In this document: positions 24,801 through 39,800 of the stretch, piece after piece | How positions within the stretch are numbered: position 1 is the first letter of the stretch | Layout of the letters: each line of letters opens with the position of its first letter | DNA from: Phylloscopus collybita | Taxonomy: Eukaryota; Chordata; Aves; Passeriformes; Phylloscopidae | Direction: 5' to 3' | Length of the DNA: 64,000 nt | Assembly (NCBI GenBank): GCA_027886175.1 | Contig: JAJNNQ010000137.1 | Coordinates: 33,280,001-33,344,000, forward strand | Position numbers and translations under genes: made by a program | Notes under the pieces: model-generated | What the model was told of the DNA's origin: nothing | Seen by the model: the letters and a program-made list of their open reading frames with translations, nothing else | Database searches by the model: none

Positions 24801-27800
24801 TCTTGTATAGTTTAATACCAGACAGGGAAGAGCAAAGTACCCACATACACCTACACACCCTGGGTATTTAAAATCCCCCCAGACAAGTCCTCTCTATGAC
24901 TGTATTCTGGTTCCTCAGCTGTGCAGGCAGAACTGTCTCAGAGGGGTCAGTAACTCGGTGGGGTTCCCAGCCAGGCTTTACGATGAACCTTCCCTACTCC
25001 TGCATACCTGACCATAAGCATGGCTACCTAATTTTGGCTAGGAAAGCCTGCTGCACAGCCAAATTGTCCTGCATGCTCCCAGTGAATCTTCTCTGGAGCC
25101 CCTCTGCTCTTCCAAGACCTCTCTGCCTTGTGGCCACCCCAAAAGGCTCTTCAGGGAGGCACGTCAGGGGGCAATGTTTCACTTTGTGGTTGCCCACAAT
25201 TGGTACGTGCAGCAAGGTTGGGTCCACACTAGTGAGTTAAACAGAACCCAGGCATGGGGTCAAATGGCCTTGTGAAATCATCTTGTGAAATTGTTGGTGG
25301 CTCTGCCTTTGTCCCGGCTGACCAGCAAATCCTCCTGGCCGTGGTCCTGGGATGAGTAGTAACCACGGGCTCCTCCCAGGAGTGAGCTTGTAATGGGTTT
25401 GTTGGAAGGTAAGAGTTTATTAAACATATGAATGCAAGCTGTGCCAGTCACTCTCCATGCCAGAGAACAGTCCTTGATCCTTTGTATTTAATATTTTTGA
25501 TGTAACCAGAGTATCTGGGAGTGAATGATTATATTGGAGTAGGATGCCCTTGGGGATGGGCATCTCCAGTCACCCTGGGGAGGGACTGCCACTGGGAAAA
25601 GGAAGGGAGGGATAGGAAGAAAATCTAATTTGCTTGCCAAGTCACACCAATTTCCTAGTTCTTCACTCCTGGAAATGTTGGTTTGGGGTATTATCCACTC
25701 ATGGGAGAGAAAGAGAATCTTCCCTTCATCTTCCCATTTTTGTTTTCAGCCTGCTTACAAATCTGATCTTATCTGCAAATAAACAAATGCAGAGCAACTA
25801 AAGTGCTGTGCTTTGTTTCCCAGTTAGTCCTCATTAGCAGAAGAATTTTATTTAATCTTCTTGCCAGACGGATTCCCTGTGATTAAGGATCACTTAACTA
25901 TTGCATCAGTTTTTGTTAAAAGCAATTTGTGAAAGAAAAAATATTTTTCATGTAAGCAATTTGTGCTTCCACTAGACCATGGATGATAATAACAATTCTC
26001 TTATATGTTTGAACTCAAAACATACGAAATCTTCAGGACAAGCCATTCTTAACTTTAGGAGTAGCTACAGTGCAGAAGATACAGTTTTCTTGAGATTGTG
26101 GTAAAGAAGAGAGCTGAGATTTTTTATTAAATTACCTTTCTCACAGTGAGGCCCGTAAAATCCATCAGGACATTCACAGACATGTCTTTCATTGCAAACC
26201 CCTCCATTTCTGCATCCTCCTGGACATTCCGCTTCATAAAATATAAGAACAAGCTTAATTAAAATGATATATACTTCAGCTGCCAGCCAAATCTCAGTAG
26301 GATCAATATATTTCTTTGACACAAGAGTTGAAGTATTTGCTGGCAAACAAACACTGGAGAAATGGAAATTCAGCTAAGATTCCTTCAAGATAAATGAGTT
26401 TCTCTTTTAGTAGTCTACAAATAGATGTTCCATCACATGTTCATATGGGTGATGCACTTGTTGGTGGACTCTGCATTTTCACTGCTCTACTGCTCTGTAA
26501 GTGCATGATGTGCATGTGGATGCTCTGCTCAATCCAGTACTTTCTTCTCTGTGTGGAAATCAGCAGGCAATTTAGTGCAGAACTTGCATGGCTGGTTAGA
26601 CCTACCCTTAGTCTGCAGAACCAGTTTAGATTTCTGCAGCCTGAAGTAGATGTCACTGCAACCTGCATTGCATTTGTTACCACATCTGTTACTACTGAGG
26701 TGACAATGATGAAATCTGTGTTCATATGAAAGAGTGAGCACCAAGGCTAAATGGAAGAAGGCCAGAAAGGAAGATAAAAGCACTCCTGCACAAGAGTTCT
26801 GTATCATCATCAACTCTTGTTTTATCTCAGTTATTGATCAAATACATAAAAGCATTTGGCAACGCTGGCAGGATTGTACAAGGATGAGAGATACTTCTGG
26901 GTCCAACAGCATCCTCAAAATACCAGAGTCCATCAAACAAGAAGGCAAACGAAATCGAGCCCTATGGAACACCATCAAAAAGGGCTGCTGGGTTGAAAAA
27001 CATTTACCCAAAAATACCTTCCCAGATCCCTCACAGAGAATAAGGCAGGCAAGAGAGACTGCCTATTCCCATTAGAAAAACTTAACATCACTAGGGATCT
27101 GTGGTAGGTGCAACCTCCTCATCTTGATGCTCTGTTGTGTGACATTCCAAGTGAGAAGGTTCAAAACCTCTGAGGTAAAATGATATGCCTTAAAAGTAAA
27201 GCTGTTTGCAGCCATAGAAATGGTAGTAAAGGTTTTTTGGTCCTACTGTGTTCTAACACTATTCTAGGACTCTTTCTGGAAATGCTTCTCTCTTTGTACT
27301 CAAATGCAGAGCTGCCATTCATTACCAAAAAATGCATGCTTAAATACATACCATTTCAAGCAGAAAAATAGGAAAACGTGTATTTTTTCTTTGTGACCAC
27401 CTCTTAGCCACAACGAATCCTCTCTTATCCACAAAATTACTCCCTTGCTCCCCTCACTTCCTCTGCTGGGGCCTTTCTGTATGGCCAAGAATAACTGGAA
27501 ACAGTGACTAGGGCCCTGACAGGAGCTCTTCACCATGCACGGTATCTTTCAGAGGAAGGAAACTCACACCTACTCTAATACCAACCACTACAGCACTTCT
27601 CAGCATCTATCTCAAAATGCTGCTGTGTCCACCTTACTAGGCACAGGGCAGGAATGAGAGTTATTCCAGTATGGGCTGGCAGAGATGATGTGAGAAAGCT
27701 CCTCCTCTGCATGTCTTTGGAGTTTAGAAAATCTTCCTCGTGTCTCTCAGCTGGGTCCAGGAACAAAGGACTGGGACAATAATCAACCCCAGGTTTCTTG

Positions 27801-30800
27801 AGAGGTCATATGATGCAATACTCCTAAATTGTTAGATATTACAACTTGTATAAAAATAGCAACAACAAATAATAACACAGAAATGATAACTTGGATGAAT
27901 GCTACTACTAAACTGAGTTTGGAGCCCTTCCTCTTTAAGCCACTATTTTCCAAAACACAGACCTTTAACTGCTGTCCCTATTTATAGAGTACCCCAATGG
28001 TATTTCCAAAGTTTAAGTTCAATATCTTTGAGCTGAACTGAAAATAAAAAGACAGGAAAAGTTTTGTGTTGTATTTACACCAGACACACAACTTCATACA
28101 TGAGATCTGATTGATTTTGTGTCCTTTAAGCCTCTATTTTTCTTCCTGTTTCTCTGCCCACTTCTTCTCCCCCTCCTCCACTTTCCCTGGGCTAATTGGC
28201 AGCAGCAAGGCTTCAAAGGAGACAAGCAGCTTTGCTATTTGAGCATAGTGAGGTTTCAAAGAATAAACAGCTCTTGCTCCCACTGCTCACTCTTTGAAGC
28301 CACACTACAGCCAATTATGTCAAAGAAAATAGTGCAGAGAAGAAAATGTGGGACTGTGAATGAAGATTTCATGAGAGAAGAGTAAAAATCTTGTTCTTTG
28401 TACATCAGCCCTGTCATGGGTTAATTTGATACAATTGCACACGATATGGGATAATTATCTCATCTTAGACACTGATTTTTCAATTTCCATAGCCTCAGCT
28501 TAAAATGATAATTATATTTGTTTGTGGTGTATCAAATTAATTCATAAAGTCTTATTACATGGTGCTTGTGGTTCATAGATCAGTTGATTGAATAAGTGCT
28601 CTCCTTTCCAAGCAAACAATGCAACAACTTCATGGTGCTCTTCTAGTAACATGTCCTCTGTGTGCTTACTGCTTGATTACTGGAAATACTGAACACCAGC
28701 TTCCACCATTTTACCTGTATCAAAAGCCAAGAAGTTGCACCTGAGCTACAGATAAGGTAAAGTCAAGTTTTGCAGCAATATTTTGATTTAAAATTTTTGT
28801 ATTCAGTTTGGATGTGCAAGTTTGAGATTTAGGGAACTAAAGACACCAAGTTGGAACTAAGGCACTAACAACATTAATTGATACCAGTGTCCCCACTATA
28901 GTTCACAGAAGTCAGTCCCTCAGATGATGTGCCATTTCTGGAAATATTAACCTCAGCCTGCTTTCACAGAACTAGCTCTCCTCCAAGCACCTCAAATCGT
29001 TTGCTGACAGGGCTTTTCATGTGCTACGTCTCTATCAATGTCCTTAATGTGATGGGCAGTGAACAGGAGGAAGGAGAAATGTCTCAAACCCAGTCTGCTA
29101 AGGGAGTTCAGTAAGAAAAGGCTCAGTAAATGTTTAGTGAATGGTCAGCAAATGCACACAGAGCCAGGAAGCCTGGAATTCACCATGATTGCTACACATT
29201 GTATGACTGCTTTATTTCCATCCTCTCTAGCTCTTATCCTAGAGAGTTAAGTGACCATAAGACAGTTAGGTGACCTGGTCTAACAGCATTCCAGCATGTT
29301 TTCTTCAGTGTTACCTTGCTGACAGGTTTTAAAGAAGATGGCATTCTGAGGGGTCTGGAGAATAATATTGCCTTCGGAATTCATTATGACCACGTTCACT
29401 TCAAATGCAGCCACCCCATCTTGCTTTCCAAGGCAAGGAAATCCAATCTGAACAACTGAAAGGATAATAATACCAAGAATATTTATATTTACATGCGCAT
29501 ATATATATATTCATATGCATATAAAAGCATACGTCAAAACACATATTAAAAAATATAGATGTATTTAAGCTTTGGAGGAATGCCATTGATGAAAACTTGT
29601 AACATGGAGACACACAGATCCCTTTATTCAGAGATGGCTCCAAGGTTTGAAGTACAGCAGCACAGGAGAAGAGCTTGTGCTTATTTGCTGAAATAATCCC
29701 AAGAGTCTATAGCACAGACAGTGATCTTAACACAACCATACTTTTCTTGCAGATGAGGAAATCACTCCTGTGGAGGTACCAAAGTGATCCAGCTGGATGC
29801 TGGGGTCCGCAGCTTGGACCCAGGAGGCTTTGAGCCACCCCGAACGGTGTCTCATTAGAGACACCCTGGGGGGGTCAAAGTGACTCCTCAGCTGGTAGAG
29901 AAGATCTCAGCAGAGGGGCAGAGCAGTGATTCTCAGCTCTTGTGATTTCTCAGCTCAGTGATTGTCAGCTTCTGCCCTTGCGAGGTGTCTTCTCTCTTGG
30001 CTGGCCCAGGGAGGAGAGAGTGAGGGTCAGTTTACAATTCCGCATCAGGTAACTTTATTAGAAAGTTCCAAGCGAAGGGAGCCAGGGACGGATACCCTAA
30101 GGACTAGTGGGACCCAGGGGCTTTTATGGGAAACTAAGGTGGGAGGGGAAGGGGTGCAAGACCAATAGTTTGCAACAGATCTACATAAAATCTCGTGGGG
30201 GATTGTGGTCCTCTTTTTGGGTCGCCTTAACTGAAGGGCTGTTCTTATCTTAAGGCTCTGGCAGAGGAGGTTGTGCAATTTTTCTTATCTTCTCCAAGGC
30301 AGGGCCACTGGAGCCTTGTCCACCCCCACATCTAAGGATGTATCAAAACAAGCTGGAAGCCTGCTTTTCATTTTCTGAATTGAACTGCTCACTTCTGAGT
30401 CTAAATTTTCTATGCTGTCACATGAATTCTGTAAAAACATATATTTTGGGAAAAAAAGTTACTTTAGATAAGTTTTTCTGGTTTGGATATTGCAATTAAT
30501 ACCTAAATAAGATACTGATCTAACTAAAACTTTCTCCATAAAGTGCTGAAAAAATGATACACTTGATAAGTATGATCATGGGTCCAGTTTTTAAAGAGAA
30601 GAAATAGACACCTCACTATTCTGACAGAACTAGTTAAGCATAGTGACATTTGGACATTGCCTTTCCAGGAAAAGTATTCAAACACTTTTGAAATACAAAG
30701 AGTTTAAGCAACTAATTAAAGACAGTAAATCCGAAGTGTTTTAATGATGAAGTAAGCCAAATACCTCAGAACTATGGAATTCTCTGCTGTGATTGTCACA

Positions 30801-33800
30801 AATGATCTTAAATTATCTTCAGATGAAATGATTTTATCTCTTTTCTTCAAAATTAGCTCTTCTTAGCTGCTTTATGAGTCAAATCCAACTAATAGAAATT
30901 GTTTATTCCTTTCTTCTGAAGCTGGCCTGAGATTTCTGAACAAAATACAGAACTAAAAGCCCTACATTTGGGTTGTATTAGATTGCTTGTTATAAAAATT
31001 GTGCAAGCCAAAACTTGGCCATTTTTGTTATTTGGTGCCCTGGTGAAATACAGAATATTTTATTGCTGAGACACATTCTGCCTCTGGTAAGTCCTACAAA
31101 CTGAAAGGTCTTGTGCAGTTCTCATTCTAAAGCAACTACATAGTCAGAGGGCTTTTGCACCAAGCTTTGGAGACCAAAACCATGTAACCTTGTGGCAAGA
31201 AGGAAACTCTTACAGTTGATTATTTAAAAATACATTTTAAATGCTATGAACTTTTTAAACTGTAATAACCTTCTTATAGCATGAGTGCTTGGATTGGGAT
31301 GTGTTGTAGTTGAGCAAACTGCAGTGGGGAGGAAGATGTGGCAGACTGCTAATGAGAGCACCAGACAGTATCTAGATTTCACTGAGGGGTAGAAACCCCT
31401 CAACTCCCCTGAGATTTGGCTGTGGTTTAAATGCCTAGAGAGAAACACAGCAATGCATTCCTAGAGCCCAAGGCCACTGATCATAAACCTTTTATTCCAG
31501 CACTGCCCCCTCTGGAAGCATCCAAATATTTGGACTTACCATGTGTCTGAACAGCTAGGCATACAGATATGCAGTAAAGGACCCTCCTGTGACCAAAAAC
31601 CACCTGGATCCTGGCTGAACTCTGTGGTGGTTCTGAGTTGAAATAAAGCCCCTAAACTCTTCCTGAATCTTTGTATTTTTATGCCTGTTTGAATAATACT
31701 GAGTACCCACCAATAGCATTACAGTCAAACCAAAGCACAGAGAGAAGTCCCTTGCATCAAAAATCATGGCCATGAGCTCCTGTGGCCTGTCACAGCGCTG
31801 ACCTGGGCATGGTAGGGCAAACCTCAGCTCTGGCCTCTGCTTCCCAAATTCAGGATACAGTTTACATTTGTCCATCACTGGCTAAAACAGGTAGAAGGGA
31901 TCACAGATATGGAACTCTTTCTGTTAACCATCCTCCCACCACCAGGCCAGAAAACAGTCTCTCCTGCACACACACATTTCTGAATCCTCTGGAGCACTTG
32001 TATCCAAGGCTGCAGAGCAGATGGCTCTAACAGGAACAAGGAAAGTTTAACTGATTTTAAAAAGAACCTAAGGAAACCTAGTGACTTAAACCTATTTAAT
32101 AATTTTAATTTTAGGTAGTAATTAGAATGCTCTCCTAGGATGCAGAGGGTGCAGGTTTAAGACCTTTTGTCTGGGCAGTCATGCCTTTTTCCTATGGTCA
32201 GGAAACGGAGGTTTTCTAAATTTTCCTCAGTAGAAGCAGGCTGAGAGTAAGTCCTGTACGTCTGCAAGCCCTTCCAAGTTTGCAAGCAATTGCCTTACCC
32301 ACTAAGTAAATATGCCAAGGCCAACAACAAAAAACACCTTTAGTCTCGGGTGGGACTGCTTAAGAGACATCTCTGAATGACCAGTCTTAACAGAAGCAGG
32401 CATGAAGGGTCTGGAGAGGAGAGGGAGCCCATACCCAGTCCTGCAGCCCACTGTCAGACAGAGCAGAGATGGTGCTGTGCTCAGAGAAGACACCGATTTC
32501 TGCCACTGAGCTTGGAGAGATTTTCAGCATCTTTGGATGCTCAGCACCTGTGTTTTAATGTCTCAACACCAGCAGTGGGCAGGGACAGAAGGTCTCCTGA
32601 GCCTGGCTGGTGGACTTGGGGGCTGCATGAAACGCACGAAGCAGGGCTGTGCCAGCAGCCTGGTCACACCAGCCTGACCAGCACTGCACTGACTGGGTCA
32701 GACAGGGACAGCAGGGGCCAGCTTGGGTCACTGAGGGAGCCAGCTCCTTGTCAGCCACAGACCACTACATTGCCTCTGGGCACAGACCTATCGCTGTGTT
32801 TACCTCTCTGAGTGTGGTGTTCAAGATGTTAATCACTACCACAAAAATGACTCACTTTGTTTTGAACTTGCTAACCTCAGATTGAACCACTGGACCTTCA
32901 TTAGGCTGACCCCTGCAGTCAGAAATGAGCAGCCAGCTGCTTCTCATTGGGCAGGTATCCACACTCCTCCCAAATATCTTCCTTTGCACAAGCTGAGCAG
33001 TCTTAGCTCTTTAAGCTCCCACTGAAAAGCATCTTATACAGCCTTCTTAACATCTTACCATGAGTTTAGGTGTAACAATATCCATGTTGTGGGCACTGAA
33101 TCAGGTACCAATTCTGGGACTTGGGAATGGGTTTTCAAATAAGTCTAAGGACCCTAGGTAATTTAAATCTCACTTAAATCCAAGGAGAATTTGGTACCTC
33201 ATCTCAGGATATACCGAATTAGAGAAAGCTAAGAGAAGGACAAGGCTGCACCCAATTGAGTAGGTTGTGATTCTTCAGTCTGACAAATAGAAAAAAAAAT
33301 CAGGGGATACATAATAGATGAGTACAAAATCATGGATAGGATGAACAGTATAGACTGACTATTGTCTCTACCAGTGCAAGGACTAGTGCCCATCTGATGA
33401 AGCTGTTGCAGCCAGACTTGAAACAACAGGACGGGGATCTTCATGCAATGGATGCAGCCAACTCTTTGTCAAGTGATTGGAGATAAAAGAAGATAATATG
33501 GACTCAAGGAGAACCTGGAGAAGTACTGGAAAGAGAGATCTATAACCCACAGAGGCTTATAAAGTAGACAAATCACTTAAGACACAGGATATCCTCCAAG
33601 CTGAAGGTATAAAAGCTGAGAGGGTAAAAAGAAGTATCACATATGCTTGTCCTCCTTTTGCTCTTCCGCAAGTCTCCTTATGGCCACTGCTGGCTGTAAG
33701 GCAGACACAGGTTAGAGAGGCCCTACAGGCCCTACAGCACTAAAGCTGTTCAAATGCCTTATTTGGAGACAAATATCCTCAAAAAAGTTTCAAGAGTCCA

Positions 33801-36800
33801 CTGACTTTTATAAACCACTGGGTTCAATTACCTCTGAAGAAGGTATCTGTTAATCTTCATTCTTGTTTCTCACGCTCATGTTTGCTATAATTGTCTTTCC
33901 CCCCTTATATCTCTTTAATTGTCTTTAAGGGCAATTAATTGTCTTTGGGCTAAAACACATTTTCAAAAAATACCAGCTGCTGATTTGATACTAAATACAA
34001 GCTTGTGGTTGAATTTCTTCAGACATCTGTATGCATAGAAAAATGCTTTGGTAATGCAGTAGATCCAGGCAAACTAGGCTAGATTTGTCAACTCTGTTTT
34101 GCCAACACTTAAATTATAGCAATAACTACGAAGTAGGAAACAATCACTACCTTTATAGCACGTATTTACTTAGGAGTACTTCGTTAACTGTGGCCAGCTA
34201 ACAGGCAGTGTAAAAAAACCCACCATCATAGAAGTGTTTCATCATTAACAGTGTACATGCTTCAAATACTGTATGGGTACCAAGCCCTGGAACACCAAAC
34301 AGGACTTAAATACTGCTTATATATACACTCAGTGAGGTGGTGCCCTGCACATCATCCATGTAAGGGAACACCATGGACATGCCCTTAATAATCCTGGGAC
34401 TGAGGTATCAGTGCTGCCAACAGGGCAAGTCCTTTTTGGCTTTAATAAGATCTCCCATCAAGATGACATTAACAGACCTGCTGCAACTATGAGCTCTCAT
34501 CTCCAGCATCCCTGCACTTGTAGATTAAGGTTTCTTAAACACAGTCAGAAAGGGGTAATTTTGGTCTAGCCTTTCTAGATAGTTAAAAATTAAAGGAGAA
34601 GCTAGCTTATATTAGAGAGTGCTGAGTGCAGCAGAGGTTGCTTTTCACATATCTCACCTGCTTTATATGGAGATGGAAATAATGCTCAACAAGAACTTGG
34701 CCTTTATGACTTTTGAGTTGCTTTTAAGTATCTTTATTTGACATTTATTGGGTTTGGAACTAATTCAGTTGCAGCAGTTGTGGTACAAATATCATAGCAT
34801 CTTTCACCCAAATCTATTTTCAAGACCACTCCTTCAATCCCCACTGAATGGAGAGACCAGTCATTCATGCTAAATTCCAGGTGTCATGGCAAAAAGCTGT
34901 ATTGAAACATTACTTCAATGACAATCTACTGCAAGCAGAAAATGGAGAATATGACACTCAAACTTTCAGAATTTATCCACAGAAAAATAGAGAAGGAATA
35001 GACTCATCAAAGATGAAAACTTGTATATCAATGCTTCATTTGCAGTCCAGTCCTCCTGCTTTATTAGTCATTCCTTTCCCACATTTATCCCACAGGTTGG
35101 CTAAGGCAATTTAGGAAACAATGATCACCAAGACACTACTGTCATCAGGATCTGCATTTCTGCCCTCCTACCAGAGTCTACCACGTATGAACCCTGAAAT
35201 AGATCACATAAACTGTTATTCATCCACTTCAGAGCTAACTGAATTCAGTAATCTTTCATGGAAAGCTTTTTTGCTCTAATCAGCTCACTACACATCATAG
35301 TATTTCTGGAGCACTTGCATCAGCCTCTGCTGTGGAGCTGTAAATTCCAGTGAAGGATTCAGAATGCACAACTAAGGGATAAATGATAAATTATAATATC
35401 CTGAACTAGAATTTGTGTCTTTGAGCTGAATGCCTGATGACCCCAAATGAAAGAAAAATATCCACAAACTGCAACCGCTGAGAGACAGAATAATTTGATA
35501 ATTTTTCCAATAGTGATCAAAGAATTTGTTTTCCAAAAGTTGTACAACTTAAGTAATAGCATTCATTAATTTTATGCAACAACTTTGCACAAGTTTCTGC
35601 TGATTTATCTACACATAAAAGCTTCATGTGTCCTGGCTTACACAAAATATGCTAATGTACTTAGGCAAGGTGATTACAAACTGTTCAGTGCCAAGCACTG
35701 TGGCAAACATTGCTTTAGGCAATAAACTTCAGAACTACAATTCATAATGAAATATTTAGACTTTACTGGACGTAGAATATATTTTACAGAAACAAAATTT
35801 ATAATATCAATAGTACCAACCTGATGCTTTATGAGGAATTGTTCCAAGCAGGGGAATATTTATAGTTGGATCAGCCATTATGCCTTTATCCAAAGAGTGC
35901 AAAGACAGGAATTCATAGTAGTACTCAGCCTATGACAAAATAAATGAAAAATCTGTATTTATTTTAATTGCATTCACAGAAGCAAACTATTGAGCACATA
36001 AACTATAACAGAAAAATACTACACTTTTCATGATGCCATTCACTGGATTAGTTTCTATAATTTCCCTGAGTGCTTCTTTATCTAAACATAATTTTCAGAT
36101 AATTTCCTCTTATTTCATAGATTGCAAGTGACCATATGGTAATCAGGATGCAGCATATCAGCAAGGAAAATGGCATGCATGGAGGGGACAAATGAGACAC
36201 AGAGAAGATATTTTTTACAAGCCACACCGTTCATCTGGCAGACAACAAAAATATCTGAACACTAAGATCATTCTTAAAGTCGTTTTTTGGGCAGAATCCT
36301 CCTGGAACTGACTGGCGAGCCTGGATGACCTGCCTGTACCACGAGTGCAGTTTAAAGGGCATAGGCACATACAAGAGTGGCATGAGATTATCCAGGCTTG
36401 ATGTGCACAGCACAGCACGTTGCCTTGGGCAAACAGCGCCAGGCAGTGAGCAGCCACACTGCTGGAGCACCACGCCAGGACACACATCTTGTTTACAGCT
36501 CTGACACTGCCTTGTCCAACCCCAGTCTACTACATTGCTCCAAAGGTGGAGCCAAGAGCTCTCCTACCAAGCTGGCTTCGTGTCACTCATTAACTGCAAC
36601 ATCAATTATTTGTTTTGGCCATCCCTAGAAAGTGTCTGCATGATTTAAAAATGACTTTCCACTACCTTAATCCTACCCCTGATAGGCACCTGCATTGTGG
36701 CACAGATTGTAGGCTGTGATACCTTTGTCCATAGGAGCCCAGCCTCTGTTGAATCATCTGTTTAAGATTTCTTCACATTTGATGCAAAGTGCCATTCTGG

Positions 36801-39800
36801 GTCTGCAGTGTGGCTGTACACACCATGTACACCTGCAATGTATGCACCTTAGCCAGTCACTAGAGGCCTCCACTACTGTCCTCCTACTCTGCACAGCTGC
36901 TGGTGTGCAGAGCAAGTGGAAATGAAATTTCATGTTAAATTGTGGCATCTCATTTACCATGAAGCATACAAGGGATTACAGGTAATTCCATGTGCTGGTC
37001 TCAGGTAAGTGCTTGAGACCTCAGCATGGGCACTGGCAAATGTGTTTCTATCTACTCACTGACAGCAGACAGTACTGTTCTGTCTACCTTTTAGATAAAA
37101 CAGTGCAGCAAAGAGAGATTAAAGCCAAAATTTGGGCTGATAAATGCTAGCTAGTTTATGTCTATAAGATGTCTGTCCATGTCCTTAGTCAGAACAAGGT
37201 CCTTTCTCTCCTGCAGTATCCTGGCTCCCTAGTACAAGAAGGACGTGGACTTAATGGAGTGAGGCCAGTGAAGGGCCACAAAGATGATCAAGGGATGGGA
37301 ATGTCTGATGTACATGGAGAGGCTGAGAGAGCTGGGAGTCTTCAGCCTGGAGAAGGCTTATGGGGGATCTAATCAACGTGTATGAATAGCTGATGGGGAG
37401 GTGTAAAGAAGATGGAGCCAGGCTCTGCTTGGTGGTAATCAAACAATACAGAAAATTCTGTTGGAAGCTGAGAAAACACCTTTTAATGTGTGGGTGACTG
37501 TGCACATGTTGTCCAAAGTAAGTAGAGCCTACCTTTGTGAAATTTTCAAGTGGACTCCCAACTCAACACAGTCCTGATCAAGTGGCACTAAAATACACTG
37601 CTTGTACAGAAGGGTGGGCTAGATCATCCTGGAGTCAGACTGTCTGGTCTCAGATCAGCCTCAGCCCTCCTGTGATTCTGTGCTCTGCTAACTTGAGCAG
37701 AAGCCCTGGCAGGGTGTGAGAGACCATCTCCCTTGAGCTCCTGATGATGCCAGAAGAGCACTCATGACCTGGGTAGAAAGGTTGTTATGAAATTTCTGAT
37801 CAGCCTTGGCAGCACATCCACTTGCTCTGTAGGGACAGTAAGGAGACCCCATAACAGAGAGGAGATAGCATGAGGGGCTACACTCTACAGGGACAATCTT
37901 CAGAGGGTGTTGTGTAGGCACAGAGACCTCAGAGGAGGACTTGCAAAACAATAGGGAAACAATGAAAAGTTTTCAGTGGGGGTTAAACACATGGAATAAA
38001 CGTGTGAGGGAGAGAGGACATGGAGAGAAGCAGTAAAACCAGAGATGAAAAATGAAGTCCGGGGTAACATTCAAAATGCTGCTTTTAATTAAAGACATTT
38101 TTTTCCAATACAATATACCATGCCAAAATATGAAAACAAGCCATAAAGTCAGATTGTGAACATTTTTGTTTTCAAATAAAACTTCGGTTCAAAAAATAAT
38201 TATATGTTTCCACACATCTATAGAATAGATCAGTGAGTGAGTCAAGGCTCCACTGTCTGTTTCTCATTGGTTAGCTTTGATGTTTGGTTGTATCTAAACC
38301 AGGTCATAATGAGTTATGACCTGGGATATTAAAACATTATGTTCTTACTATTCTAGTAAACAACAACTGGTAACTAGACCAAATAGCTCCACTCCCATAT
38401 TTCCATCCCAGACACACTGTTGTAGAAGGTCAGCTTGTGAGCCAGATTCCCGATTTGTAGGAAAAGGACTGGAATCTCATTCTCCAGAGCCCATTTTCTA
38501 GACCCTAAGGATAAAGACAAAAAGAAAGCTCCCTATGGAAAAAGGGACCCTTGCTGCATGAGCCACAATACTCACTGCTGCTCAGGGAAGTAATTCCTCT
38601 AAACAGGGTAAAGGTGTAGCAGTGGTTAGTGCCTGAGGCAGGAGCATGTTCTGATGGCACGTTGAAAAGATGGGAAGAGACATTGCACAAGCAACAGGCT
38701 GCTTGGAAGGAAAGCCACATATTGCACTGGGGAGGGACAACTGCTCTCACCATTTCTCTGCAAAGGTTTGTACATCTGCTGAGTTGACAGAAACTGAGCT
38801 TCTTGAAATGATAGTATCTAAGAGCTGAAACACCTCAGGTAGATCCACCTAACATAACTTCAAAGTCACTTGCTGCAGAGTATGTTTGCAAATCATGTGT
38901 GCTGGATTGAGTTGGTTAAATTTTGACATAAAAGTTACGTGCAAAAATCCCAGTCTAGAGGCTGCACAGTGAAGCAGAGTAGTTTAACTCCTCAAATCTG
39001 TGAATCTAAAACATGATTTGACTGCCATAAATCCTATCTATTTGGAGAAAATCTGTCTTGACACAAACCCTACACTGAGTCTCCAGTATTGTCCTGCTGT
39101 AATTGGAGTTGATTGCCAATTAACTTGCATTAATCATCATGACTGAAAAGCAAACAACATGCTCTCAGCAAATATTTACCATGCTCCAGCCTACCGTGAA
39201 ATTTAGTGATGATGGTTAGTTGAAGATACAGGTCTGTGCAACTAAAATATTGTCTAGTCACTACCGTAATTTATGCTGTAAGTGGTCATTGTGAGTGACT
39301 TGGTAGTGAGAATGAAATTTGCTTGGATATTGTTGGCAGATAAAGGGAAAAAAATCCATAACCTGTAGTTCCTTTTCCATTATAAAGGCGCTTTCATGGT
39401 TTTTGTGTTTTGTTGGTTTTTTTTAAAGCCAGCCTATGAACTCTCTGATATGTGAAGGTCTAAAAATTTGGTAGTGAAGCTAAATCTTAGAGGAACAGTG
39501 TTGTCAAAGGTGGTGAAGAAAATGGTGTTTGCATTGAATTGCTGATCACTGACAGTTGCACACTTTGCATGGACAAAGGACTTCCAGCTTGACTTCAAGG
39601 AAGTATCAGAGGAAGAGTATGCTTTACTTCTGTGGAAAATCTCTGTTTGAAATCCTCAGAAACTGAGGCAAGGACCCCTGCAGACCTTGTGTGAACACTT
39701 TGAGGAGTTGGTGCTTTCAGGCAGCAGGTAGCCCCAAGCAGCTGCCCTTTAACTGTTTCCCATGTGGGTAAAGCCCCCAGCAGAGAGAGGAAATTTCACT

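Larger units (their letters stand above)
29456..35820 (-). other. WIF1 intron 3
   Basis: GT-AG intron of 6365 bp. It holds an LTR in gene sense (29769-30330), a degenerate tRNA-like repeat (32112-32320) and an old CR1-like fragment (33295-33600). A GC-richer patch at 32380-32760 yields open frames with no recognisable domain. Confidence 0.85.

Noticed and set aside
25250..25460. Possible solo LTR in WIF1 intron 5
   Set aside because: Contains TTTATTAAAC, but no TG...CA termini, TATA box or target duplication could be found.
26734..27075. 113-codon plus-strand frame in WIF1 intron 4
   Set aside because: Lys/Arg-rich translation of purine-rich DNA, antisense to WIF1, without splice sites or known domain.
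32377..32811. 144-codon plus-strand frame in intron 3
   Set aside because: GC-richer intronic patch with open frames in several phases; no homology recognised.
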